Source: Variovorax sp. PAMC26660
GTDB taxonomy: Bacteria; Pseudomonadota; Gammaproteobacteria; Burkholderiales; Burkholderiaceae_C
Direction: 5' to 3'
Assembly: GCF_014302995.1 (NCBI RefSeq)
Contig: NZ_CP060295.1
Coordinates: forward strand, 4,207,501-4,271,500
Length of the DNA: 64,000 nucleotides
Shown: piece by piece, positions 8,346-18,473 of the stretch
Layout of the letters: each line of letters opens with the position of its first letter
Position numbering within the stretch: the first letter of the stretch is position 1
Made by a program: the position numbers and the translations under genes
The notes under the pieces: model-generated
What the model was told of the DNA's origin: nothing
Databases searched by the model: none
What the model saw: only the letters and a program-made list of their open reading frames with translations

Positions 8346-11300
8346 CAGTGGCCTCCCTGTTCGGCAGCGGCCGCAGCGGGCTGCGATCCATTCGCCTCGT
8401 CATCAGGCACAACAGGTTTGCGCCGCCCCTGCAACCATCCGCGAATCAACGCAAAGAACAGCGGCACGAAGAAGATGCCGAGCGCAGTACCGACCACCAT
8501 GCCACCCAGCACCGCAGTGCCGATCGACTGGCGGCCACCCGCACCGGCGCCTGTGCCGATGGCCAGCGGCAGTACGCCGAAGCCGAAGGCCAGCGAGGTC
8601 ATCAGGATCGGGCGCAGGCGCAGCCGCACCGCCATCAGCGTGGCCTCGACCACGCTCTTGCCTTGCTCCTGCAACTGCTTGGCGAACTCGACGATCAGAA
8701 TCGCGTTCTTCGACGACAGCCCCACGGTGGTGAGCAGGCCGACCTGAAAGTACACGTCGTTGCTCAGGCCCCGGAAGCTGGTGAACATCAGCGCGCCGAC
8801 GATGCCCAGCGGCACGACCAGAATGACCGAAAACGGCACCGACCAGCTCTCATACAGGGCCGCAAGACACAGGAACACGAACAGGATCGAGATGGCATAC
8901 AGCACCGGCGCCTGCGCACCCGACAGCCGTTCCTGGAACGATGCGCCGGTCCATTCGTAGCCGATGCCGGGTGGCATCTGCTTCATCACTTCGTCCACCG
9001 CAGCCATGGCGTCGCCCGAACTCACGCCCGGCGCGGCATCGCCCACGAACTCGTAGCTCGGGCTGCCGTTGTAGCGCTGCAGTTGCGGCGAGCCATAAGT
9101 CCAGCGCGAGCTGGAGAAGGCCGGGAACGGCACCATCTGGCCGAGGCTGTTGCGCACGCTCCAGCGGTCGATGTCGGCGGGCAGCATCCGAAAGGCGGTG
9201 TCGCCCTGCATGTACACGCGCTTCACGCGCCCGTTGTCCAGAAAGTCGTTGATGTAGGTGCCGCCCATCGCGCTCGACAGCGTGCTGTCGATGTCGGACG
9301 TGGCCAGGCTGGCAGCCCCAGCGCGCGCGTCGTCGATGTCGACCGCAAACTGCGGCGTGTCGTCCAGGTTGTTGCTGCGCACGTTCGCCACCTCGGACCG
9401 TTTGGACAACAGTTCGATGAGTTGGTCGCGTGCCTTCACCAGCGCATCGTGGCCCAGGCCGTTGATGTCCTTCAGGTGGAAGTTGAAGCCCGCGTTGGCG
9501 CCGAGCCCGCGCACTGCCGGCGGCAGCAGCACGAAGATGCGTGCGTCGCGGATGGTCGACAGGTCCTTGTTGGCGCGCCGCGCCAGCGCTGCGGCCGACT
9601 GGCCGTCGCCTTCGCGCTCGGCCCAGTCCTTGAGCTTGACGAAGGCGCGCGCCGAACTCTGGTCGCCGTTCTGTCCGGTGATGACGTTGACGCTCAGCAC
9701 CTCGGGCTGTTGGGTGAAGTAGTCCTGCATCTGCGTGACCACCGGCTGCAGCCGCGCGTCCGACGCGCCGGGCGGCAGCGTCACCTGCACCTGCAAAAAG
9801 GCCTGGTCTTCATCGGGCAGGAACGAGGTCGGCAGTCGCATGAACAAGAGCGCCATCACGGCCGCGATCAGCAGGTACACCACGATGCTGCGCTTGCCGC
9901 GCCGAATGATGCCGCCCACCACGCCCTGGTAGCGATCGGCGCCCTTGTCGAAGTTGCGGTTGAAGCCTGCAAAGAAGCGGTCGGCCGCGCCGAGCACGCC
10001 GCGGCGGGCCACCGCGTGCTGGCCCTTGGCGACGGGCTTGAGCAGCGTCGCGCACAGCGCCGGCGTGAGCGTGAGCGCCACGAACACCGACAGCGCCATG
10101 GCCGAGACGATGGTGATCGAGAACTGCCGGTAGATCACACCGGTCGAGCCGCCGAAGAAGGCCATGGGGATGAACACCGCCGACAGCACCAGCGCAATGC
10201 CGACCAGCGCCGGCGTGATCTCGGCCATCGACTTGCGCGTGGCCTCCTTGGGCGAGAGGCCTTCCTCGTGCATCACGCGCTCGACGTTCTCCACCACCAC
10301 GATGGCGTCGTCCACCAGCAGGCCGATGGCCAGCACCATGCCGAACATGGTGAGTGTGTTGATCGAGTAGCCCGCAATCGACAGCACGCCGAAGGTGCCC
10401 AGCAGCACCACCGGCACTGCAATCGCCGGGATCAGCGTCGCGCGGAAGTTCTGCAGAAAGACGTACATCACCAGCACGACCAGCAGCATGGCCTCGGCCA
10501 GCGCCTTCACCACTTCGTCGATGGATGCACTGACGAAGGGCGTGGTGTCGTAGCTCACGAAGGTTTGCAGCTGGTTGGGAAAGAGCGGTTGCAGCTCGGC
10601 CACCTTGGCCTTCACCGCCTCGGCCACCTGCACCGCGTTGGCACCATCGGCCAGCACCACGCCCAGCCCCGCGCCGGGGCGGCCACCGAGTTGCGAGCGC
10701 ACCGTGAGGTTCTCGGCGCCGAGTTCGACGCGGGCCACGTCCTTCAGCCGCACCACGGCGCCGTCGGGCGTGGCGCGCAGCACCACGTTCTCGAACTGCT
10801 CCGCCGTCTGCAGCTTGCTGCGCGCGGTGATGGTGGCGTTGAGCTGCTGTTGCGCGCTGGCCGGCAGCGCGCCGAGCTGGCCGGCCGACACCTGCGCGTT
10901 CTGCGCGGTGATGGCGGCGCCGACGTCCGAAGGCATCAGCGCGTACTTGCGCAGCTTGTCGGGGTCGAGCCACAGGCGCATGGCATAGCCGGTGCCCAGC
11001 GTCTGCACTTCGCCCACGCCGTCGATGCGGCTGATGACGTCGACCAGGTTGCTGCTGATGTAGTCGCCCACGTCCACGGCCGATGCACTGCCGTCGCCCG
11101 AGTACATCGAGACGATCAGCAGGAAGTCGTTGCCGCCTTTGGTGACGGTGACGCCGCGGCTTTGCACCTGCTGCGGCAGGCGCGACATGGCCTGCTGCAG
11201 CTTGTTCTGCACCTGCATCTGGGCCACGTCGATGTTGGTGCCGGCGTTGAAGGTGAGCGACAGGCGAGCCACGCCCGACGAGTTGCTGGTCGACTGCATG

Positions 11301-11530
11301 TAGAGCAGGTTGTCCAGTCCCTTCATCTGCTGCTCGATGACCTGCGTGACGGAGTCTTCGACCGTCTTGGCCGAGGCGCCGGTGTAGGTGGCATTGATGG
11401 ACACGCGTGACGGCGCGATGTCGGGGTACTGCTCCAGCGGCAGCGTGCGGATGGCCATCAGGCCGGCGAGCATGACGACGATGGAGAGCACCCACGCGAA
11501 GATGGGGCGGTCGATGAAGAACTGGGCCAT
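8345..11530 (-). CDS. RND multidrug efflux pump, inner-membrane subunit (AcrB/MexB, HAE-1 family)
   Basis: This 1061-residue protein is the proton-driven transporter that captures hydrophobic compounds from the periplasm or inner membrane. It begins MAQFFIDRPIFAWVLSIV, the standard HAE-1 N-terminus, and shows two sets of transmembrane helices around large periplasmic loops. GLLVDDAIVVVENVERV in helix 4 carries the Asp pair of the proton relay, and GLSSKNAILIVEFAK marks the second half. Length is normal for AcrB. It lies 9 bases after the adaptor gene and overlaps the channel gene by 1 base. No regulator gene is adjacent, so control must come from elsewhere or from the promoter upstream of 12751. 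Confidence 0.97.
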   Translation of the reverse strand: MAQFFIDRPIFAWVLSIVVMLAGLMAIRTLPLEQYPDIAPSRVSINATYTGASAKTVEDSVTQVIEQQMKGLDNLLYMQSTSNSSGVARLSLTFNAGTNIDVAQMQVQNKLQQAMSRLPQQVQSRGVTVTKGGNDFLLIVSMYSGDGSASAVDVGDYISSNLVDVISRIDGVGEVQTLGTGYAMRLWLDPDKLRKYALMPSDVGAAITAQNAQVSAGQLGALPASAQQQLNATITARSKLQTAEQFENVVLRATPDGAVVRLKDVARVELGAENLTVRSQLGGRPGAGLGVVLADGANAVQVAEAVKAKVAELQPLFPNQLQTFVSYDTTPFVSASIDEVVKALAEAMLLVVLVMYVFLQNFRATLIPAIAVPVVLLGTFGVLSIAGYSINTLTMFGMVLAIGLLVDDAIVVVENVERVMHEEGLSPKEATRKSMAEITPALVGIALVLSAVFIPMAFFGGSTGVIYRQFSITIVSAMALSVFVALTLTPALCATLLKPVAKGQHAVARRGVLGAADRFFAGFNRNFDKGADRYQGVVGGIIRRGKRSIVVYLLIAAVMALLFMRLPTSFLPDEDQAFLQVQVTLPPGASDARLQPVVTQMQDYFTQQPEVLSVNVITGQNGDQSSARAFVKLKDWAEREGDGQSAAALARRANKDLSTIRDARIFVLLPPAVRGLGANAGFNFHLKDINGLGHDALVKARDQLIELLSKRSEVANVRSNNLDDTPQFAVDIDDARAGAASLATSDIDSTLSSAMGGTYINDFLDNGRVKRVYMQGDTAFRMLPADIDRWSVRNSLGQMVPFPAFSSSRWTYGSPQLQRYNGSPSYEFVGDAAPGVSSGDAMAAVDEVMKQMPPGIGYEWTGASFQERLSGAQAPVLYAISILFVFLCLAALYESWSVPFSVILVVPLGIVGALMFTSFRGLSNDVYFQVGLLTTVGLSSKNAILIVEFAKQLQEQGKSVVEATLMAVRLRLRPILMTSLAFGFGVLPLAIGTGAGAGGRQSIGTAVLGGMVVGTALGIFFVPLFFALIRGWLQGRRKPVVPDDEANGSQPAAAAAEQGGH

Positions 11531-11539
11531 GGGCGAGCC

Positions 11540-12751
11540 TCAGCGTGCGATGGTGGTGGAGGCTGCGTCGGGCTCGACGCTCGCCAACGGCTCCGCGCCG
11601 AGGTCGACCACCTTCACCTTGTCACCCACCTTCACGCGCTGCGAGCCTTCCATCATCACGCGGTCGCCCGCGGCCAGCCCGTCGATCACCTGCCAGCGCG
11701 TGCCGACCGCGCGGCCTATGTTGATCGGGCGCTTGGCGACCTTGTTGTCTGTGCCGATCACCAGCGCCGAGGCGCTGCCGTCGGGCGCACGCGTCACGGC
11801 CTGCTGCGGCACCAGCAGCGCCGCGGTGTTCACGCCTTCCTGCAGCACGGCGCGCACGTACATGCCGGGCATCAGCAGCTTGTCGGGGTTGGGTACCACT
11901 GCGCGCAGTGTCACGCTGCCAGTGCCGGCATCGACCGTCACGTCACTGAAGGTGAGGCGGCCGGCATGCGGGTAGGCGCTGCCGTCCTCCAGCAGCAACT
12001 GGATGCGCGCCTCGGCATCGTTCGCGCGCTGCAGCCGTCCGCTGGCCAATTCGCGCTTCAGGCGCAGCAGTTCGCTGCTCGACTGCGTGACGTGCACATG
12101 GATCGGGTCGAGCTGCTGCACGGTGGTGAGCGCCGCGGCCTGGTTGGCCGTGACCAGCGCGCCGGGCGTCACGGTCGACAGTGCGGCCCAGCCGGTGATC
12201 GGCGAGGTGATGCGCGTGTAGCCGAGCTGGATGCGTGTGGTCTGCTCGGCGGCCCGCGCCACGCCGAGGTCGGCCTCGGTCTGCTGCTCGGCGGCCTGGG
12301 TTTCGTCGAACACCTGGCGGCTGATGGCGTCGATCTTCACCAGTTCGGCGTTGCGCTTGGCCACGGTGCGCGCTGTGGTCAGGGCCGACTCGGCCTTGCG
12401 CACGCTGGCTTGCGCGCTGGCGTGCGCCGCCTGCAACGAGGCTGGATCGAGCTGGTAGAGCACCTGGCCGGCCTTGACTTGCGAGCCTTCGATGAAGAGC
12501 CGCTCTTTCAGGATGCCGCCGACCTGCGGGCGGATCTCGGCGATGACCGGCGCCGCGGTGCGGCCGGGCAACTCGGTGCTCAGGGCCAGGGTCTCCTGCT
12601 TCAGGGTGACGGCGCCGACTTCCTTTTCTGGTGCGGCTGCTGCCTTCGACGGACCGGGCGCCTCCACGCTGGTGCGTGAACAACCTGCGAGCGCGGTGAT
12701 GGCCAGGGCCGTGAAGATCAGGGCGAAGCGGGATGGGGTTTGGTCAGGCAT
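11540..12751 (-). CDS. RND efflux periplasmic adaptor subunit (AcrA/MexA family)
   Basis: This 403-residue membrane-fusion protein links the inner-membrane pump to the outer-membrane channel. It has a signal peptide with lipobox LAGC, so it is a lipoprotein. The lipoyl-like segment begins near residue 65 (IRPQVGGIL), is followed by an alpha-hairpin of Ala/Arg/Glu-rich coiled coil (about 100-165), returns with GYTRITSPITGW and ends with the beta-barrel and membrane-proximal domains (PDKLLMPGMYVRAVL). It is first in the three-gene operon; the 138-base gap upstream to the stop of the next gene must hold the promoter. Confidence 0.96.
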   Translation of the reverse strand: MPDQTPSRFALIFTALAITALAGCSRTSVEAPGPSKAAAAPEKEVGAVTLKQETLALSTELPGRTAAPVIAEIRPQVGGILKERLFIEGSQVKAGQVLYQLDPASLQAAHASAQASVRKAESALTTARTVAKRNAELVKIDAISRQVFDETQAAEQQTEADLGVARAAEQTTRIQLGYTRITSPITGWAALSTVTPGALVTANQAAALTTVQQLDPIHVHVTQSSSELLRLKRELASGRLQRANDAEARIQLLLEDGSAYPHAGRLTFSDVTVDAGTGSVTLRAVVPNPDKLLMPGMYVRAVLQEGVNTAALLVPQQAVTRAPDGSASALVIGTDNKVAKRPINIGRAVGTRWQVIDGLAAGDRVMMEGSQRVKVGDKVKVVDLGAEPLASVEPDAASTTIAR

Positions 12752-12889
12752 CAGACAGGAAATTGAAGTAGCGAAAGCCCCAGATGGAGCGAACGCGTGC
12801 CCTCAAGTTCAACGATGCACGAGCGACGCGGCCGGCTTTACATGCGCGTTACCGCAAGCGCAGTGCCACCGGCGGCGCGAAGGACCGGT

Positions 12890-13558
12890 CTAAACCACGA
12901 AGGGAATCAGCCGCTTGGGCACCCGGCTCATGTACGCACGGTATTCGGCGGACTGCATCAGCACCTTTTCTTCGTTCACCATTCTTGCGAACTGGAAGAG
13001 ATAGAGCAGCGTCAGCACCATCAGATTCCACAGCGAAAAGACGTTGAGCAGGAATCCGAGGTGCGTGATGAGGTAGCCAAGGTAGATCGGATGGCGCACC
13101 AGGCCGTAGGGGCCGCCGGTCACCACCCCGCGAATGGCCGGCAGCAGGCCGAAGTTGCGCCCCAGATAGATCTTGGCGCAGATCTGCAGCAGCATCCCCG
13201 CGACCATCACTGTCTCGGAGATCCACACCGGCACCAGTTTTTCGCCGTCGTCGAGCTGGATGAACAGGAAGTAGAAGGTGGCGACGGTGGTCGAGACCAC
13301 TGTCGAAAATGAGAAGACGCGCGTTTTCGTCATCTTGGCGAAGATGACGAGCGCAACGATCAGGGTCTCCGAAATCAGCAGCGTGGTCAGGACGATGCTC
13401 GGCTGCCGCAACTCGATCTGGACCACCCGATATACGAAGATGGACAGCGCCAGTGCAGCCAGGACGCGCATGAGCAGATCCAGGGCCACGTCCTTTGCGC
13501 TCATTCCTGTGCCTTGCTCCGGCGTTTGTGCGCCCTTGTCTTCCTCTTTTTCCCGCAT
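12890..13558 (-). CDS. Isoprenylcysteine carboxyl methyltransferase-family membrane protein
   Basis: A 222-residue multi-pass membrane protein with about five or six hydrophobic segments. The C-terminal half has the pattern of the ICMT/PEMT family: GPYGLVRHPIYLGYLI followed by a Glu-containing cytosolic tail (MVNEEKVL). Those R-H-P and Glu residues bind S-adenosylmethionine in known members. The substrate of bacterial members is generally unknown. The start at 13558 is supported by a strong AGGAGG ribosome site 8 bases upstream; the alternative ATG at 13504 lacks one at normal distance. It is on the same strand as, and downstream of, the rhomboid gene, but a 143-base gap with hairpins separates them. 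Confidence 0.8.
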   Translation of the reverse strand: MREKEEDKGAQTPEQGTGMSAKDVALDLLMRVLAALALSIFVYRVVQIELRQPSIVLTTLLISETLIVALVIFAKMTKTRVFSFSTVVSTTVATFYFLFIQLDDGEKLVPVWISETVMVAGMLLQICAKIYLGRNFGLLPAIRGVVTGGPYGLVRHPIYLGYLITHLGFLLNVFSLWNLMVLTLLYLFQFARMVNEEKVLMQSAEYRAYMSRVPKRLIPFVV

Positions 13559-13636
13559 GGGGTCATCCTCCTGCGACGTTGGTCGGACTGCTTCTTGTAG
13601 TGACTGGTTTACACCCAGATCTGCGTCTTCTAGGTC

Positions 13637-13695
13637 ACGCCCCTATTGTGGGCGTTATCAAAGGGGCGCTTCGGGACATTCGGATCCTGAAGCGC
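13637..13695 (-). terminator. Paired hairpins after the rhomboid gene, possible terminator
   Basis: Two inverted repeats lie downstream of the rhomboid stop codon on the minus strand. The arms GCGCTTC/GAAGCGC (13666-13695, 16-base loop) are followed by CCCCTTT, then ACGCCC/GGGCGT (13637-13655, 7-base loop). The T tract is short, so termination is possible rather than shown. Confidence 0.35.
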
Positions 13696-13701
13696 GAACT
13701 G

Positions 13702-15180
13702 TCAGGCGCGCTGCAGCGCGCGCGTCACCATGTCGTTGGGCGCAAGCCGCAGCAGATGCGGCAGCAGGCCGATGGCCTTGTCGCGTTCGCCCGCGTGCAG
13801 CAGCCCGTTGGCACACACCGAGAGCGTGTTCGCCAGCTCGGGATGCTCGGGCGCGGTTTTCAGCAGGATGCGGCACAGCTTGTCCGCATCCCCGAACTGG
13901 CGGATGCGCGCGAAGCGGCGCGCCAGGCGGGCCATGTCGTCGGGCTTGAGGCGAACACCGGGCCTGGCCTGGTCGAGGTAGGTCGTGAAGCTGGCGTGCT
14001 GCAGCGCCAGGGTATCGGCGTCGGTGGCGGACAGGCGGAAGATGCGGCGCGCGGCCTGGTGGAAGTCGTCGCTCGCGGGCTGCAGGCGCGCGGTGTTGAA
14101 CCAGGCACGCAGCGTGTCGGTGTCGCCGGGGCGCAGGGCGGCGGCGGCGCGCCATTCGGCGCAGGCGGCCTCGAATTTCATCGCGGCGGCCAGCTTGCGC
14201 GCGGCGGCCACGTGCTGCTCGAAGCGATCGTCGTCGTTCACCATTTCCGACTTGACGGTCTCGGGCGTCTTCACGCGGTGCAGCAGCGTGGCGCCAGCCA
14301 TCAGCGCGGCGCCTGTGAGCAGGCCGCCGAGATGGGCCATGTAGGCGATGCCCTGGCCGCCCAGCCAGTGCTGCATCAGCTCGTTGACGATCCAGGCCGG
14401 CAGCAGCAGCAGCGCCGGCGCGGTGACGTAGTTGAAATAGAAGAACAGCTGGTAGAAAAATCGGATGCGTCGCAGCCGATACATCACCGCGTACATGCCC
14501 ATCAGCGCCGAGATCGCGCCCGAGGCGCCCAGGCCGTAGCTGCCCTTGCCCGCATAGGCCCAGCCGGCCAGCGCGGAGGCGCCGATGGCGCCGAGCAGAT
14601 AGAACGTCAGGTAAGTGCCGCGGCCCAGCGCCAGTTCGACCGAGAAGCCGAACAGGAACAGGAACAGCATGTTGCCCAGCAGGTGCCCCGTGCTGCCGTG
14701 CAGGAAGGCGGCGGTGATCCAGGTCCAGGGCTTGAACTCGGCGTCCCTGCCGTAGTCCTGTGCCCAGCGCTCGGTGAAGGGCGCGGGCAGCATGGCGTCG
14801 TACTTCTGGCGGTCATGCTTCCACTCGGCGTACTGCGGGTTCGCCGGCGTGATGACTTCGTCAGCCTGCAGTTTCTGCAGGAACTTCTTTTCGTGCTGAA
14901 GGCCTTCGAGCAACTGTGGATAGGCCTCCTCGTCCGCCAGCATGCGCCGCGCCAGCTTGCCGCGCTTGGGGTCCGTTTTCTCGATCCACTCCACGAACGG
15001 CGGCAACTCTAGCCGGGGCAGCACGCTCTTCGTGTAGTAGCTGGCGGCGCGCTCGCGCCCGTGCTCTTCGCTGCGCTGCGGCCCCCAGAACACGAGCATG
15101 TTCACGAGGATCAGCAGCACCGTCATCCACGGCGGGTTGCGCCAGCTCGGTCTGTTTTCGAGCGGGATGGCGTAGAACAC
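13702..15180 (-). CDS. Rhomboid-family intramembrane serine protease with C-terminal repeat domain
   Basis: This 492-residue inner-membrane protein has an N-terminal helix, a soluble stretch, a six-helix rhomboid core (about 165-310) and a long soluble C-terminus. The core carries the catalytic serine motif GASG near residue 222 and the catalytic histidine in AHLGG near residue 283. An HGSTGHLLGNMLFLFLFG stretch matches the conserved helix 2 region. The C-terminal 170 residues are Ala/Arg/Leu-rich and helical, with TPR-like units, suggesting protein binding in the cytosol. It follows argH by 22 bases and is probably cotranscribed. The substrate cannot be predicted. Confidence 0.88.
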   Translation of the reverse strand: MFYAIPLENRPSWRNPPWMTVLLILVNMLVFWGPQRSEEHGRERAASYYTKSVLPRLELPPFVEWIEKTDPKRGKLARRMLADEEAYPQLLEGLQHEKKFLQKLQADEVITPANPQYAEWKHDRQKYDAMLPAPFTERWAQDYGRDAEFKPWTWITAAFLHGSTGHLLGNMLFLFLFGFSVELALGRGTYLTFYLLGAIGASALAGWAYAGKGSYGLGASGAISALMGMYAVMYRLRRIRFFYQLFFYFNYVTAPALLLLPAWIVNELMQHWLGGQGIAYMAHLGGLLTGAALMAGATLLHRVKTPETVKSEMVNDDDRFEQHVAAARKLAAAMKFEAACAEWRAAAALRPGDTDTLRAWFNTARLQPASDDFHQAARRIFRLSATDADTLALQHASFTTYLDQARPGVRLKPDDMARLARRFARIRQFGDADKLCRILLKTAPEHPELANTLSVCANGLLHAGERDKAIGLLPHLLRLAPNDMVTRALQRA

Positions 15181-15202
15181 GGCGCGGTGGCTGTCGGGCT
15201 GC

Positions 15203-16600
<1,398 letters not shown>

Positions 16601-16647
16601 GGGAGCCGTCCAGGAGGCAATAATGGGTTGGTCACCCGATGTAACTG

Positions 16648-17730
16648 ATGTCTGTGATGCGCAACCCGGCGATTTTATCGGCCAGCTCTACAACCACGTC
16701 CCCGGCATCGTCGGAAAGGGCCCGTTCGCCCGCGCGCGGCGAGCCTTCGCTGTTCGACGCCTGCCGCATCGGCGTGGTGCTGCGCACCGTGGTGTTCGTC
16801 GAGGCGGTGGTGGCCATCGCCACGCTGTTCGTGGTGACGACGCCCGCCGAATGGCTGGTGCAGACGGCCACCGTCACGGGTGGCGCCTTGCCGGCAACGC
16901 TGCTGTGGCTGGTGGCGACCTGCGGGCTCAAGAAGCCGCTGCGGCGCCTGCCGCGCCAGTGGCAGTACGCGGCAGGCGCCACGCTGGGTGCCATCGCCTC
17001 TCTCTATGGATGCGGTTTGCTGCGGCTGACGGGCGTGCTTTCCAATGCGCCGTGGCTGGCCAGTGCGCTGGCCGGGGCTCTTTTCTCGGGGTTGGTGATG
17101 GCGGCGATGGTGCTGCGCGCGCGCGGCCAGACGCCCGCCGCGACCACGGCCCGGCTCGAGGAGCTGCAATCGCGCATCCGCCCGCACTTTCTGTTCAACA
17201 CGCTCAACAGCGCCATTGCGCTGGTGCGCGAGGAGCCGGCCAAGGCCGAGACCATGCTCGAAGACCTGGCCGAGCTGTTTCGCCAGGCGCTGGCCGACCC
17301 GGGCGAATCGGGCACGCTGGCCGACGAGATCGCGCTGGCCGAGCGCTACCTGGCCATCGAGCAGGTGCGCTTCGGCGACCGCCTGCGCATCCGCTGGGAC
17401 CTCGACGCCGCTGCCAGCAACGCGCGCCTGCCGCCGTTGCTGCTGCAGCCGCTGGTCGAAAACGCCATCAAGCACGGCGTGGAGCCCAGCCCCGAGGGCG
17501 CCAAGCTGCGCATCCGCACCGAGCGGCGCGGTTCCATGGTGGTGATCGAAGTGGTCAACAGCCTGCCGCCGCTGCGTTGGGCCGACCAGCCGCTGCCGCG
17601 CGGCCACGGCATCGCGCTGGCCAATGTGCGCGACCGCCTGCGCCTCTTGCACGACATGCAGATGCAGTTCAGCGCCGGCATGGACCAGAAGAACTACCGG
17701 GTGCGCATTGCCATCCCCGCTGAATCATGA
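16648..17730 (+). CDS. LytS/AlgZ-type sensor histidine kinase
   Basis: This 360-residue inner-membrane kinase has an N-terminal block of four hydrophobic helices (about 35-155) and a C-terminal kinase of the HisKA_7TM/His_kinase type. The phosphoacceptor His180 lies in [11 protein letters not shown], the hallmark of the LytS/YehU group. [14 protein letters not shown] is the N box of the ATPase domain and [13 protein letters not shown] the G box. Its stop overlaps the response regulator start by 4 bases (ATGA), so the pair is translationally coupled. The position beside argH recalls algZ (fimS) of Pseudomonas, but equal function is not shown. Confidence 0.93.
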   Translation: MSVMRNPAILSASSTTTSPASSERARSPARGEPSLFDACRIGVVLRTVVFVEAVVAIATLFVVTTPAEWLVQTATVTGGALPATLLWLVATCGLKKPLRRLPRQWQYAAGATLGAIASLYGCGLLRLTGVLSNAPWLASALAGALFSGLVMAAMVLRARGQTPAATTARLEELQSRIRPHFLFNTLNSAIALVREEPAKAETMLEDLAELFRQALADPGESGTLADEIALAERYLAIEQVRFGDRLRIRWDLDAAASNARLPPLLLQPLVENAIKHGVEPSPEGAKLRIRTERRGSMVVIEVVNSLPPLRWADQPLPRGHGIALANVRDRLRLLHDMQMQFSAGMDQKNYRVRIAIPAES

Positions 17731-18473
17731 GCCTCAAGACCCTGATCGTTGACGACGAAGCCCTGGCGCGCTCCCGCATGCGCACCTTGCTGCGTGACTG
17801 CACCTCGCCCGCCGCCGAGGTGGTGGCCGAGGCCTCGCAGGGTGCGGAGGCGCAGCAGCACTTGGCCACGATGGCGCTCGACCTCGTGCTGCTCGACGTG
17901 CACATGCCGGGTGTCGATGGCATCGAGGTGGCGCGTGCGCTGCGCAGCCGGACAGACGCGCCGGCCGTGGTGTTCGTGACGGCGCATGCCGCCCATGCGG
18001 TGACGGCCTTCGAGCTGGATGCGGTCGACTACCTGACCAAACCGGTGCGGGCCGAACGCCTGCAGCAGGCCTTGCAGAAAGCCGAGCGATTCCTCAAGGA
18101 GCGCCGCGCGATGCAGGCCGAGGCCGCGCCCGAAAGCGTGCTGATCCAAGACCGGGGCCGGGCCGAGCGGGTGCCGCTGTCCGAGGTGCTCTACCTGAAG
18201 TCCGAATACAAATACCTCACCGTGCGCACCGCCACGCGCAGCCACATCCTCGACGGCTCGCTCAACGAGTTCGAGGAGCGCTATCCGAACCGCTTTTTGC
18301 GGGTGCACCGCAATGCGCTGGTGGCACGTTCGGCGATCCGCGCGCTCGAAAAGTACGACGACGGCGAGGACGCCGAAGGCTGGGCCTTGCGGCTCGATGC
18401 GATTCCCGAACCCGTGGCGGTGTCGCGGCGCCAACTGGCGGCCGTGCGCGAAGTGCTGAAGGAAGCGCGATGA
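17727..18473 (+). CDS. LytTR-family response regulator (AlgR-like)
   Basis: This 248-residue DNA-binding regulator is the partner of the kinase just upstream. The receiver domain has the acidic pair in LIVDDEALARS, the phosphoacceptor Asp57 in LVLLDVHMPGVDG and the conserved lysine in YLTKPV. The C-terminal LytTR domain is visible in LYLKSEYKYLTVRT, LNEFEERYPNRFLRVHRNALV and the closing VAVSRRQL. These regulators bind direct repeats as dimers. Both ends overlap neighbouring genes by 4 bases, so kinase, regulator and the AI-2E-type transporter form one coupled operon. Confidence 0.95.
   Translation: MSLKTLIVDDEALARSRMRTLLRDCTSPAAEVVAEASQGAEAQQHLATMALDLVLLDVHMPGVDGIEVARALRSRTDAPAVVFVTAHAAHAVTAFELDAVDYLTKPVRAERLQQALQKAERFLKERRAMQAEAAPESVLIQDRGRAERVPLSEVLYLKSEYKYLTVRTATRSHILDGSLNEFEERYPNRFLRVHRNALVARSAIRALEKYDDGEDAEGWALRLDAIPEPVAVSRRQLAAVREVLKEAR

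Noticed and set aside
8285..11410. 1,041-residue ORF opposite the RND pump gene
   Set aside because: It is antisense to a strongly supported AcrB-family gene, and its His/Gln/Arg/Ala-rich translation is typical of a GC-rich shadow frame.
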